NCBI GenBank assembly: GCA_964406605.1
Contig: CAYOSF010000009.1
Span: forward strand, 155,341 to 219,340
DNA: 64,000 bases
Reading direction: 5' to 3'
Source of the DNA: CAYOSF01 sp964406605
GTDB taxonomy: Bacteria > Chloroflexota > Dehalococcoidia > DSTF01 > RBG-16-68-14
In this document: in pieces, positions 18,500-27,388 of the stretch
How positions within the stretch are numbered: position 1 is the stretch's first letter
How the letters are laid out: every line of letters starts with the position of its first letter
Program-made: the position numbers and the translations under genes
The notes under the pieces: model-generated
Told to the model about the DNA's origin: nothing
Database searches by the model: none
The model's input: only the letters and a program-made list of their open reading frames with translations

Positions 18500-19096
18500 A
18501 TGAAGCGGGCGTTCGATCTGCTCGTAGCCGGATTCGCGACGGTCGTGCTGTCCCCCATCGTGGCTGCTGTCGCACTCGTCGTGAAGCTGGAGTCACCGGG
18601 GCCGGTCTTGTTTCGTCAACCGCGGGTGGGCAAGGATGGCAAGCCCTTCACGATGTACAAGTTCCGAACGATGAGACCGGACCCGCAGAGTGATGAATCC
18701 TCGACATCGGTGCCTCAGGTGTCCGATTTCAGCAGCTATGTGTTCGATCCAATGTATGGCGGCAAGAAGTACACGCGGATAGGCGGCTTTCTTCGGTCCA
18801 GCAGCTTGGATGAGCTGCCGAATCTGTTCAATGTGCTGCGCGGCGACATGTCTATCGTCGGCCCGCGGCCCGAAGTGCCCGAGTTGGTGGATCAGTACCT
18901 GCCGGAATATCACCGCCGGCACGGGGTGCGACCGGGCATTACCGGACTGGCGCAGGTGCGAGGGCGCGGTGATTTGACCTACGAACAGACGATGGTCTAC
19001 GATCTGGACTACGTGGACAACCATTCCCTGTGGCGTGACCTGATGATCCTGGCCCGAACGGTACCGACGGTGCTCAGCCGCAAAGGCGTTCGTTGA
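18500..19096 (+). CDS. Initiating sugar-phosphate transferase (PglC/WcaJ family)
   Basis: 198 residues, the size of minimal monotopic phosphoglycosyl transferases. One N-terminal re-entrant helix (FDLLVAGFATVVLSPIV) is followed by the basic KFRTM segment, the catalytic region RSSSLDELPNLFNVLRGDMS with its Asp-Glu pair, and VGPRPEVPE. It transfers a sugar-1-phosphate from a UDP sugar to undecaprenyl phosphate, starting the glycan. A GTG three bases upstream of the ATG is an alternative start. Its likely donor is a diacetamido sugar made by the neighbouring dehydratase and aminotransferase. Confidence 0.93.
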   Translation: MKRAFDLLVAGFATVVLSPIVAAVALVVKLESPGPVLFRQPRVGKDGKPFTMYKFRTMRPDPQSDESSTSVPQVSDFSSYVFDPMYGGKKYTRIGGFLRSSSLDELPNLFNVLRGDMSIVGPRPEVPELVDQYLPEYHRRHGVRPGITGLAQVRGRGDLTYEQTMVYDLDYVDNHSLWRDLMILARTVPTVLSRKGVR

Positions 19097-19122
19097 GAGC
19101 GGAAGGGAGTCCCCAGACAGCA

Positions 19123-21030
19123 ATGACGGATCAGCAATCGCTGTCCAAGCAGGAGCGGCGCCCAGCCAACGGCGTGCGCGCCAAGATCGGGCGGACTCTA
19201 CACCTCCTCCCAGTGCTGGCGCTCGACTCGCTGCTGGTGGTGGCCTGCTATGCGGCCGCCCTGGCTCTCAAGTTCGACGGTACCGTCCCGCGCGAGTCGA
19301 TGGTCTTCTTCGGGCAGGTCGTTGCCGTCATCGTGCTCGCCTATCTGGTGGGCAACTACTCCTTTGGCATCTACCGGACGGCCTGGCAGTATGCCAGCGT
19401 CGCCGATGCCATGAGTCTCGCGTCGGCCGTGGGCTTGGTGTCCGTGCTGCTGTTCGGTGTGAACGTCTTCCTGACCCCGAGGCACATCCCGCTGACGGTC
19501 ACCGCCATGGCGCCGGTCTTCATCTACCTCTCGATGGCCGTGGCGAAGCTCTGGCCGCGGCTACGCGAGCAGGCGCCGTTCGCCCACTGGGGCGGTCCCG
19601 TCCAGTCCCTTCTCATCGCCGGAGCCGGACACACCGGCCAGATGATCGCGCGCGAGTTCCTCCAGCACCCAGAATGGGAGTACAGGCCGATCGGCTTCGT
19701 GGACGACGACTATCGCAAGACGGGCATGCGCATTCACGGCCTGGCCGTGCTCGGCAGCCGGTTCGATATCCCTGCGCTCGTTCGCAGCCACCACGTAGAT
19801 GTGGTGGCGCTCGCCATGTCCTCCGCGGCCGGCGCTACCATCCGCGACTTCGTCGGCATCTGCCAGCAGGCGGACGTGGCGGTGCGCACCGTACCCGGCG
19901 TACCCGAGATCGTGCATGCCGGTAGCTCTGCTCAACTGCGGGAGATCACGGTGGAGGACCTGCTTGGCGAAGAGGAGCCGGAGATCGATGTCGCGGGCTG
20001 CGCCGCCATGGTGCACGAACGGGAGGTGCTCATCACCGGCGCCGCCGGCTATCTGGGGCAGGAACTGGCCCGCCAGCTCCTCGCCTTTGGTCCGGCCGCG
20101 CTGCATCTGCTGGACACCAGCGAGGCGGGCCTCTACGAGCTCCAGCGAGACCTGAAGGCGGAGGAAACCGAAGTACACATCTGGGTAACGAATATCGTCG
20201 ACCGGGCGCAGGTGGAGCGGACGTTCCGCGCCGCGCGGCCGCACGTGATCTTCCACGTGGCCGCCTACAAGCATATCCCGGTCATTGAGGCCCATCCCGA
20301 GGCTGCGTTCCACGTGAACGTGATCGGAACCATGAACCTGTGCCTGGCGGCGGACGCTGTGGGAGCGGAGAGGCTGCTCTTCGTCTCCACCAACAAAGCG
20401 GCCGAATTGGACAGCGTCTACGGCGCCACCAAGCGCATCGGGGAGCTGCTGGTCAGTGCCCTGGCACGCCAGAGCGAGACCTGTTTCTCCGCCGCGCGGC
20501 TCAACAACGTGATGGGCAGCCGCGGCAGCGTCGTCCCTCTCTTTCTGCGGCAGATAGAGCGGGGCGGACCGGTGCTCCTGAGTCACGCCGATGCCACGCG
20601 CTACTTCATGTCGCCGCCGGAGGCGGTGCGCCTGATCATCCAGGCGGCCGCTCTCTGCCGGAGCGGCCAGATCTCCGCCCTGGACCTGGGGGAGGAGGTG
20701 AGGATCGCCGACTTGGCGGAGAAGCTCATCCGCCTGCGGGGCTACCAGCCGGGCAAGGACATCCAGGTCGTCTATTCGGGGCTTCGTCCCGGTGAGCGGC
20801 CCAGGGAGGAGCCGCTGCAGGCTCGAGGGCATTTCCTCCCGACTGACCATCCGAAGATCTTCCTGACGGAGGATACCACCCTCTGCACGGCCGACGAGAT
20901 CATCGGCAGGATTGAAGCGCTCCAGCACGATCTGCCCGAGAACCGAGATGAGCTGGCGGCCCGTCTGCACGCGCTCGCCCGTATCGACCTGCGGGACGTC
21001 CACCCGGCGCCCACGATCTCCGACAACTAG
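19123..21030 (+). CDS. Membrane nucleotide-sugar dehydratase/epimerase (FlaA1/CapD/PglF family) with altered active site
   Basis: 635 residues. Four N-terminal membrane helices are followed by a first Rossmann domain (LLIAGAGHTGQMIA) and a C-terminal extended SDR domain starting LITGAAGYLGQELA. Family members usually carry STDKA and a Met in place of the SDR Tyr (MGATKR). Here the residues are STNKA (Asn424, Lys425) and YGATKR (Tyr433, Lys437). It should act on UDP-GlcNAc as a 4,6-dehydratase, possibly with altered chemistry. ATG 19123 is chosen; a TTG at 19093 overlaps the preceding stop. It overlaps no neighbour. Confidence 0.88.
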   Translation: MTDQQSLSKQERRPANGVRAKIGRTLHLLPVLALDSLLVVACYAAALALKFDGTVPRESMVFFGQVVAVIVLAYLVGNYSFGIYRTAWQYASVADAMSLASAVGLVSVLLFGVNVFLTPRHIPLTVTAMAPVFIYLSMAVAKLWPRLREQAPFAHWGGPVQSLLIAGAGHTGQMIAREFLQHPEWEYRPIGFVDDDYRKTGMRIHGLAVLGSRFDIPALVRSHHVDVVALAMSSAAGATIRDFVGICQQADVAVRTVPGVPEIVHAGSSAQLREITVEDLLGEEEPEIDVAGCAAMVHEREVLITGAAGYLGQELARQLLAFGPAALHLLDTSEAGLYELQRDLKAEETEVHIWVTNIVDRAQVERTFRAARPHVIFHVAAYKHIPVIEAHPEAAFHVNVIGTMNLCLAADAVGAERLLFVSTNKAAELDSVYGATKRIGELLVSALARQSETCFSAARLNNVMGSRGSVVPLFLRQIERGGPVLLSHADATRYFMSPPEAVRLIIQAAALCRSGQISALDLGEEVRIADLAEKLIRLRGYQPGKDIQVVYSGLRPGERPREEPLQARGHFLPTDHPKIFLTEDTTLCTADEIIGRIEALQHDLPENRDELAARLHALARIDLRDVHPAPTISDN

Positions 21031-21100
21031 TGAGTTCTGATCCGGTGAGGATGACCAACGTCCTTTGCGGGCGCTCTTCCCATCCCGTGAGCATCGCCTC

Positions 21101-22180
21101 GTGAAGGTCGTTACCGTCGTCGGTGCCCGTCCCCAGTTCATCAAGGCCGCTGCTTTCAGCCGTGAGCTGCGCGGGCAGCATCAGGAAGTGTTGGTCCACA
21201 CGGGCCAGCACTACGATCCTGAGCTCTCCGACGTGTTTTTCCGAGAGCTGGAGCTGCCGAGGCCCAATCACCATCTGGGCGTTGGCTCCGGGTCCCACGG
21301 CTGGCAGACGGGCCGGATGCTTGCCCGCCTGGAGTCCGTCCTGGTCGACGAACGGCCGCAATGGGTCGTCGTCTTCGGTGATACCAACTCGACGCTGGCC
21401 GGAGCGCTTGCCGCAGCGAAGCTGGGCATACGGCTGGCCCACGTTGAGGCTGGGCTCCGTAGCTTCGACCGGTCCATGCCGGAGGAGGTCAACCGTATTG
21501 TGGCCGACCACACCTCCGACGTGCTCTTCTGTCCTACCCAGACCGCCGTTGATCACCTGGGCCGCGAGGGCCTCGCGGAGCGCGCCCACCTCACCGGCGA
21601 CATCATGTACGACTCGCTTCTCCAGCATCTCCCCCTGGTGGAGAGCCGGTCGGGCATCGTGGACCGGCTGGGGTTGGCCCCAGGCGCCTATGCCGTGGTC
21701 ACGGTGCACCGGGCGGCGAACACGGAGGACCCTGCGGCGCTTGGCGGCGTCCTGGACGGCCTCGCGCATCTGGACGGGCCGGTGGTGTTCCCCATGCATC
21801 CGCGCGCGCGGCTCGCCTTCGCCTCGGCGGACTTGGAGACGCCGCCACAGGTGCGCGTCATCGAGCCGGTCGGGTATCTGGAGATGCTGGCCCTGGAGCG
21901 TTTGGCCCGCGTGGTGCTGACCGACTCCGGGGGGATACAGAAGGAAGCGTACCTGCTGGGCGTACCGTGCGTTACCCTGCGTGAGGAGACGGAATGGCCG
22001 GAGACGCTCGTCGACGGCTGGAACGTTCTGGCCGGCACCGATGCCGGGCGGATCGCCGAAGCCGCCGTCCGGGCGCAGCCGACAGGAGAGCGACCGCAGG
22101 TTTTCGGCGACGGGCGCGCCGCCCGGCGCATGGTAGGGCTGCTGAGCGATGATCCATCCGACAGCCGATGTGTCACCTGA
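21101..22180 (+). CDS. UDP-N-acetylglucosamine 2-epimerase, non-hydrolysing (WecB/WbpI family)
   Basis: 359 residues. KVVTVVGARPQFIKAAAF is the family N-terminus, FGDTNSTLAGALAA and HVEAGLRSFDRSMPEE(V) hold the active-site acidic residues, and LTDSGGIQKEA binds the UDP. GTG 21101 gives the usual family start. Followed directly by WbpD, WbpE, WbpB and WbpA types, it probably performs the last step, converting UDP-GlcNAc3NAcA to UDP-ManNAc3NAcA (as WbpI does), rather than simple ManNAc formation. It overlaps the acyltransferase by 32 bp. Confidence 0.93.
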   Translation: MKVVTVVGARPQFIKAAAFSRELRGQHQEVLVHTGQHYDPELSDVFFRELELPRPNHHLGVGSGSHGWQTGRMLARLESVLVDERPQWVVVFGDTNSTLAGALAAAKLGIRLAHVEAGLRSFDRSMPEEVNRIVADHTSDVLFCPTQTAVDHLGREGLAERAHLTGDIMYDSLLQHLPLVESRSGIVDRLGLAPGAYAVVTVHRAANTEDPAALGGVLDGLAHLDGPVVFPMHPRARLAFASADLETPPQVRVIEPVGYLEMLALERLARVVLTDSGGIQKEAYLLGVPCVTLREETEWPETLVDGWNVLAGTDAGRIAEAAVRAQPTGERPQVFGDGRAARRMVGLLSDDPSDSRCVT

Positions 22181-22727
22181 AGCCCGGATCGGGTCCGGCA
22201 CGTGCATCTGGCACGAGGCCCAGGTGCGCGAGGGGGCGGTCCTCGGCTGCGACTGCATCGTCGGCAAAGGGGTCTACATCGACCGCGACGTCATCGTCGG
22301 GGACCGGGTGAAGATCCAGAACCGCGCCTCCCTCTTCCGAGGACTCACCGTGGAGGACGGCGTCTACATCGGACCGCACGTCAGCTTCGCCAACGACCGA
22401 TATCCGCGGGCCGTCAACCCCGACGGAACCGCTCAGACGGATGCCGACTGGGAGGTGGTGCCCACCATCGTGCGACAGGGGGCGTCCATCGGTGCCGGCG
22501 CCGTCATCCTGCCGGGCGTTACCGTCGGCCGCTGGGCGATGGTCGGGGCGGGCGCGGTGGTGACCCGAGATCTGCCGGAGCAGGCACTGGCGTTGGGCAA
22601 CCCGGCGCGGGTGGTCGGTCGCGTCTGCCTCTGCGGCCGCCCGCTTGATCGTGACGGTGATCGCTGGCGCTGCGGCGCCTGTGGTCGCGACTATCGGTTC
22701 GAGACCGGGGAGGCGCAGGCTCCGTGA
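22149..22727 (+). CDS. Hexapeptide-repeat sugar N-acetyltransferase (WbpD-like) with zinc-ribbon tail
   Basis: 192 residues. The first 150 form a left-handed beta helix with repeated hexads such as VGKGVY, VGDRVK and IGAGAV, as in the UDP-3-amino sugar acetyltransferases WbpD and WlbB. The tail carries two CxxC-type pairs (CLCG and CGACG), a small zinc ribbon absent from the shortest family members. It should acetylate the 3-amino group using acetyl-CoA. It overlaps the 2-epimerase by 32 bp and the next gene by 4 bp. Confidence 0.88.
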   Translation: MIHPTADVSPEARIGSGTCIWHEAQVREGAVLGCDCIVGKGVYIDRDVIVGDRVKIQNRASLFRGLTVEDGVYIGPHVSFANDRYPRAVNPDGTAQTDADWEVVPTIVRQGASIGAGAVILPGVTVGRWAMVGAGAVVTRDLPEQALALGNPARVVGRVCLCGRPLDRDGDRWRCGACGRDYRFETGEAQAP

Positions 22728-23818
22728 TCCGCATTGCTCAGCCGATCATCGGGCCGGAGGAGGAAGAGGCCGTGCTGGCGGCGCTCCGGTCCGGACAACT
22801 CGCCCAGGGGCCGCTCGTCGCGCGTTTCGAGGAGGCGTTTGCCAGCTACCTGGGCGTCCGCCATGCCGTCGCCGTTTCCTCCGGCACTGCCGCGCTCATC
22901 GTGGCGCTACGCGCCCATGACATCGGCGCCGGCGACGAGGTGCTGGTCCCAACGTTCACCTTCGCCGCCACCGCCAACGCCGTCCTGACCGTAGGCGCCC
23001 GCCCGGTATTGACCGACGTGCAGGAAGACACGTTCAACCTGGACCCGGAGCGAATCGAGGCCGGCATTACCTCGAGGACGCGCGCCCTTCTGCCGGTGCA
23101 CCTCTACGGCCAGCCGTGTGAGATGTCGGCCGTTAGGGAGATCGCCGGCCGGCGCGGGCTCGTCCTGATTGAGGATGCCTGCCAGGCCGTTGGGGCGTCG
23201 TGGGAGAGCCGTAAGGCAGGCACCTTTGGCACCGGCTGTTTCTCCTTCTACGCCACGAAGAACATGACGACGGGAGAAGGGGGCATGGTGGTCACGAAGG
23301 ACGACCAAGTGGCTAGACGAGCCCGCCAGCTGCGCAACCAGGGGGAGGAGGTTCGCTACCGGACAGAACTCTTGGCTCCCAACTTCCGCATGACGGAGAT
23401 GGCCGCCGCTCTGGGCAACGCCCAACTCTCGAAGGCGGACGCCTGGAACCAGCGGCGGCGCGCCAACGCGGCCTGGTTGAACGAGCATCTGCAGGGCGTA
23501 GTGACGCCCGTCGAGCGGTCAGGGGCCCATCACGTCTACCACCAGTACACCGTGCGGGTGCCGGGGGGGCGGCGCGATGCGCTCCTCGGCGGCCTCCGCG
23601 AGGCAGCTATAGAGGCGGCGGTCTACTACCCCCTCTGCGTTCACCAACAGCCGCTCTACCTAGAACTGGGCATCGGTGGAGCATTCCCGGTCGCGGAGCG
23701 GGCGACGTCGGAGGTGCTGTCGCTGCCGGTGCATCCCGCTCTCTCGTCCGAGGATCTGGAGCGCGTCGCCGCCACCGTCAACGAGACGATGGCCGCGGCG
23801 GGAGTTGGACGTGGCTGA
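22724..23818 (+). CDS. DegT-family 3-keto sugar aminotransferase (WbpE-like)
   Basis: 364 residues. The PLP lysine is in FYATKNMTTGEGG and the ring-binding Asp in IEDACQAVGASW, close to the WbpE and WlbC type. It should transaminate the UDP-3-keto sugar made by the adjacent oxidoreductase. GTG 22724 overlaps the acyltransferase stop by 4 bp, and its own stop overlaps the next gene by 8 bp, so the five genes are tightly coupled. It differs clearly from the other DegT enzyme at 17310, which probably acts on a 4-keto sugar. Confidence 0.9.
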   Translation: MIRIAQPIIGPEEEEAVLAALRSGQLAQGPLVARFEEAFASYLGVRHAVAVSSGTAALIVALRAHDIGAGDEVLVPTFTFAATANAVLTVGARPVLTDVQEDTFNLDPERIEAGITSRTRALLPVHLYGQPCEMSAVREIAGRRGLVLIEDACQAVGASWESRKAGTFGTGCFSFYATKNMTTGEGGMVVTKDDQVARRARQLRNQGEEVRYRTELLAPNFRMTEMAAALGNAQLSKADAWNQRRRANAAWLNEHLQGVVTPVERSGAHHVYHQYTVRVPGGRRDALLGGLREAAIEAAVYYPLCVHQQPLYLELGIGGAFPVAERATSEVLSLPVHPALSSEDLERVAATVNETMAAAGVGRG

Positions 23819-24815
23819 GCCGCTGCGGGTGGGCGTGATAGGCCTGGGGGCGATGGGCGCCAACCACGTCCGTGTCTTCGCCGAGCTGCCGGAGGCGGAG
23901 CTTGCCGCCGTCGCCGACATAGACGAAGAGAGCCTGCGGCAAGCGACCCGAGGGCGTCCAACGAAAGCGTACCGCGACTACCGGGAGCTTCTCGCAGACG
24001 AGCGCTTGGATGCCGTGTCCGTGGTCGCACCCACGCGGCTCCACTTGGAGGTGGCTCTCGCCTGCATGGAACGCGGCATACCGGCGCTGGTCGAAAAGCC
24101 GCTGGCCGCCAGCCTGGATGAAGAGGAGCGTCTCCGGTCGGCGGCCGAAGCAGGAGGCGTCCCCCTGATGGTGGGCCACGTTGAGCGCTTCAATCCGGCG
24201 GTGCAGGAGCTGAAGCGCCGCCTGACGGCAGGTGAGCTGGGTCGCGTCCTCCAATTGCGTGCCCGCCGCGTCGGGCCGTTCTACCGCCGCGAGCGGGACG
24301 TCGGCGTGGTCCACGACCTGGCGACACACGATATCGACATCTTCCATCACCTGTTGGGCTGCGAGGTGGAGCACGTGCGCGCGGAGACCCAACGAGGCCT
24401 CATGACGGAGTACGAGGACGCTCTTGTGGGGTTGCTCCGGTTCGAGGACGGCACGGTGGGGGTGTTGGAAGTGAACTGGCTCACCCCCATTAAAGTGAGG
24501 GAGCTAACCGTCCTGGGCGAGCGGGGAATGATCGTCGTCGACTACCTCAGACAGACGCTGGCTGCCTATCCATCGGAAGCGACCAAGGACCCGGGTAGCG
24601 AGGCGATCCGGCCTGAGGAGATGACGTTCCCTGACCCGGGCGAAGCGCCGCTCCGAGCCGAGATCTCGGCCTTCCTCCGCGTGGCGTCGGGATTGGAGCC
24701 GCCGCCCGTGGGCGCGTCGGAAGCCATCGCCGCGATGCGCGTGGCCGAGGCGCTGGTGGATGCCGCCCGCCTCGGCGAGGCGGTGCGCCTGCCGACGGGG
24801 AAGGCGGCCCGGTGA
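23811..24815 (+). CDS. Gfo/Idh/MocA oxidoreductase (WbpB/WlbA-like 3-dehydrogenase)
   Basis: 334 residues. The NAD-binding loop is GVIGLGAMGANHVR, followed by the family ALVEKPLAAS lysine motif and GHVERFNPAV. THDIDIFHHLLG carries the catalytic-side His. It should oxidise C3 of a UDP-hexuronic acid. I chose GTG 23811 because it lies just before the first beta strand; an in-frame TTG six bases upstream is also possible. Close packing with the aminotransferase supports sequential oxidation and transamination. Confidence 0.88.
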   Translation: MAEPLRVGVIGLGAMGANHVRVFAELPEAELAAVADIDEESLRQATRGRPTKAYRDYRELLADERLDAVSVVAPTRLHLEVALACMERGIPALVEKPLAASLDEEERLRSAAEAGGVPLMVGHVERFNPAVQELKRRLTAGELGRVLQLRARRVGPFYRRERDVGVVHDLATHDIDIFHHLLGCEVEHVRAETQRGLMTEYEDALVGLLRFEDGTVGVLEVNWLTPIKVRELTVLGERGMIVVDYLRQTLAAYPSEATKDPGSEAIRPEEMTFPDPGEAPLRAEISAFLRVASGLEPPPVGASEAIAAMRVAEALVDAARLGEAVRLPTGKAAR

Positions 24816-26065
24816 AGGCCTGCGTCGTCGGCCTGGGCAAGGTGGGGTTGCCGCTCGCGGTGCAGTACGCCTCGCGTGGCCTGTCCGTTGTCGGGTGTGA
24901 CGTGGACGCGGCAAAGGTGGAGCAGATCAATGCCGGCCGCTGTCCGGTTGCGGGCGAGGACGGTCTGGAGGAAGGCTTCCGGGCCGCTCTGCAAGAGGGC
25001 CGGCTGCGCGCTGCGGTCGACACAGCCGCCGCCGTCGCCGAGAGCGATGTGGTGGTGATGATCGTGCCCGTCGGCCTCACAGATGATAGAAACCCCGACT
25101 TCTCGCACCTGGACGCTGCCGCAGGGGCGGTCGCTTCCGGTGTGCGCTCCGGCACGCTCGTGGTCGTGGAGAGCACGGTGCCCGTTGGAACCACCCGAAA
25201 TCGGGTGGGGCCGCTATTGACGGCCGGAGGCCGGGACATCATGCTGGCCGCCAGCCCGGAGCGTGTCTCGTCGGGCCGCATCCTCCGTGACCTGCGGACG
25301 TACCCGAAGGTCATCGGCCCGCTGGACGAGGCCAGTTGGTCTGCGGCGAAGAAGTTCTACAGCGCCGCGCTGGAGGCGCCCTCCCTGATCAGAGTGCGCG
25401 ACCCGGAGACGGCGGAGCTCGCCAAGCTGGCGGAGGGAATCTACCGCGACGTGAACATCGCGCTTGCCGACGAGCTGGCCCGATACGCCGATTCGCTCGG
25501 CATAGATGTGATCGAGGTGATCGAGGCGGCCAACTCCCAGCCGTACTCGCACATTCACCAGCCCGGCGTGGGCGTCGGCGGCCACTGTCTGCCCGTGTAC
25601 CCCCACTTCCTGCCTCACGAAGCCTCCCTCCGGCTGCCCGCGGAGGCGCGCGCCATCAATGACGAGATGGCTCGCTACGGCGTTGGCAAGCTGGAAGCGG
25701 CGCTGGGTTCGCTACGGGGCGCAACCGTCTTGATCCTGGGCCTGGCCTACCGGTCGAACGTGAAGGAGGCGGCGCACTCCAGCGCATTGCTGCTCGACGA
25801 GGCGCTCCGGCAACGAGGCGCCCGCTCCCTGGTGCACGATCCCTGGTTCTCCGATGACGAGCTGCGCGCTCTCGGTCTGGAGCCGCCCGAATCGTTCCCG
25901 CCGCCGCACGTTGACGCGATCATCGTGCAGGCCCTGCATGATGCCTACCGGGATCTGGACCTGCGCTCGTTTGCCGGCTGCCGGGCGGTCCTGGACGGCC
26001 GCAACGCCCTCGCCCCGTCCGCGGTCGAGGCCGCGGGCATGCGATACCTCGGCATCGGTCGCTAG
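24812..26065 (+). CDS. UDP-sugar 6-dehydrogenase (WbpA/UDP-glucose dehydrogenase family)
   Basis: 417 residues. The N-terminal NAD site is VVGLGKVGLPLA. STVPVGTT and KLAEGIYRDVNIA are family blocks, and the catalytic cysteine is in GVGVGGHCLPVYP. The C-terminal domain includes ILGLAYRSNVKE. It should oxidise UDP-GlcNAc (or a related sugar) twice at C6 to a uronic acid. GTG 24812 overlaps the previous stop by 4 bp. It is the last gene of the glycan cluster, and the next gene is on the opposite strand. Confidence 0.92.
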   Translation: MKACVVGLGKVGLPLAVQYASRGLSVVGCDVDAAKVEQINAGRCPVAGEDGLEEGFRAALQEGRLRAAVDTAAAVAESDVVVMIVPVGLTDDRNPDFSHLDAAAGAVASGVRSGTLVVVESTVPVGTTRNRVGPLLTAGGRDIMLAASPERVSSGRILRDLRTYPKVIGPLDEASWSAAKKFYSAALEAPSLIRVRDPETAELAKLAEGIYRDVNIALADELARYADSLGIDVIEVIEAANSQPYSHIHQPGVGVGGHCLPVYPHFLPHEASLRLPAEARAINDEMARYGVGKLEAALGSLRGATVLILGLAYRSNVKEAAHSSALLLDEALRQRGARSLVHDPWFSDDELRALGLEPPESFPPPHVDAIIVQALHDAYRDLDLRSFAGCRAVLDGRNALAPSAVEAAGMRYLGIGR

Positions 26066-26119
26066 GGGCGACCGCTCGTTGCCCTCCGCGGCGTTGCCTG
26101 CTCGACTGGTCTCTGCTGG

Positions 26120-26332
26120 CTAGCGCGCGCGTGGCGTGTGCGTGGCCCCGCTGGCGATCGGCTCGTCAACGTACAGGTCGCCGTTGCGGATCTTGATGTT
26201 GAAGCCGCATTCCGGACTGGTGCACGCCCACGCCTTGTAGTGAATCGGTGCCCCCTGGCTCCCGAAGTCCGAAAGAGGAACGAGATCCCCGGTCTTGCAC
26301 TTCTGGCATTTCGGCAAACTGCTGATGTCCAC
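26120..26332 (-). CDS. Small zinc-ribbon protein
   Basis: 70 residues with four cysteines in two pairs, LPKCQKCKTGDLV and ACTSPECGF, spaced for one structural zinc. The end IRNGDLYVDEPI looks folded. GTG 26332 is preceded by GGGGAGGTG at ideal spacing, so the longer upstream frame is not needed. No catalytic motif is visible. It could be a nucleic-acid or protein-binding adaptor. It converges on the glycan cluster end and diverges from the two-component system. Confidence 0.72.
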   Translation of the reverse strand: MDISSLPKCQKCKTGDLVPLSDFGSQGAPIHYKAWACTSPECGFNIKIRNGDLYVDEPIASGATHTPRAR

Positions 26333-26434
26333 TGACCACCTCCCCAACTCCAGCCCCCGATCGATCCGACATCGCCAGGGCCCGCCAGGAGCCCGTGCGA
26401 TAGCTGGGCATGTCAGGAGTATAGCAGCGGGCAC

Positions 26435-26692
26435 TCCCTTGAGACACTGAGCGAAGGCCCGCGCGGCAAAGTTTACATGGTTTTAGCAAATCCATATCGT
26501 GGTGTTATTGCTGGCGTCGCACGATGGAAACGAGGACGAACCACTCGCGCGCGTCGGAAGGCGCGGTCTACACTAAGCTTGGAGGCAGGGAGTGCGGGTG
26601 GTTCGTCCTGCCATGCCCGTACATCCGCTCCCTTGACCGCGTTATAGTAAAGAGGAACCGTTTCGGGCAGGAGGCCCGGAGGGTAAGAGCTC
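26435..26692. other. Divergent intergenic region before the response regulator
   Basis: 258 bases. TATAGT at 26643-26648 is a good -10-like hexamer for the plus-strand two-component operon, but no matching -35 is clear. GGAGGG lies just before ATG 26693. Confidence 0.4.
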
Positions 26693-27388
26693 ATGACCAG
26701 CACCATCCTCGTGGTCGATGACGAGAGGAACATCGTCCAGCTCGCGCGTTTGTACCTGGACAAGGAAGGCTTCCGTGTTGAAGCCGCCTACGACGGTGCG
26801 GAGGCTCTGGAGAAGGCAAAGGCGCTCCGACCGGACCTGATCATTCTCGACATCATGATGCCGGAGGTCGATGGGCTCTCCGTCTGCAAGGAGTTGCGCA
26901 AGACCAGCAACGTCCCGGTGATCATCCTCACCGCCCGCGGCGACGACGTAGACCGCATCGTGGGCCTGGAGCTGGGCGCCGACGACTACGTCACGAAGCC
27001 GTTCAACCCGCGCGAGCTGGTCGCCCGCGTGAAGGCTGTCCTGCGGAGAGCCAGACAGGAGGCGCCGAGCGAGCCCGTGCTGGAGGCCGACGGCCTGCGG
27101 CTCGACGTCGCCCGACGCGAGGTGACGGTCGAAGGCGAATCGGTCACTCTGCGCGCCAAGGAGTTCGATCTGCTGGCCGCCTTCATGCGCCACTCGGGCA
27201 TCGTCCTGGACCGCGAGCGTCTCCTCCAACTGGTGTGGGGCACCGACTACTTCGGTGATACCCGAACCATCGACGTCCACGTCGCCTGGCTTCGCGAGAA
27301 GCTGGCCCGCGCGAAGCGCGTCAAGATCCAGACGGTCTGGGGCGTGGGCTACAAGCTGGTGGTGGACCCCGATGCTGCGGAGTCTTAA
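26693..27388 (+). CDS. OmpR/PhoB-family response regulator
   Basis: 231 residues. The receiver domain has the acidic pair in VVDDE, the phosphoacceptor Asp in LIILDIMMP, Thr in ILTARG and Lys in YVTKPFNP. The C-terminal winged helix ends with RTIDVHVAWLREKL and TVWGVGYKL, as in PhoB-type DNA binders. It overlaps the histidine kinase gene by 17 bp, so the two form a cognate pair. No target can be assigned from the window. Confidence 0.95.
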   Translation: MTSTILVVDDERNIVQLARLYLDKEGFRVEAAYDGAEALEKAKALRPDLIILDIMMPEVDGLSVCKELRKTSNVPVIILTARGDDVDRIVGLELGADDYVTKPFNPRELVARVKAVLRRARQEAPSEPVLEADGLRLDVARREVTVEGESVTLRAKEFDLLAAFMRHSGIVLDRERLLQLVWGTDYFGDTRTIDVHVAWLREKLARAKRVKIQTVWGVGYKLVVDPDAAES

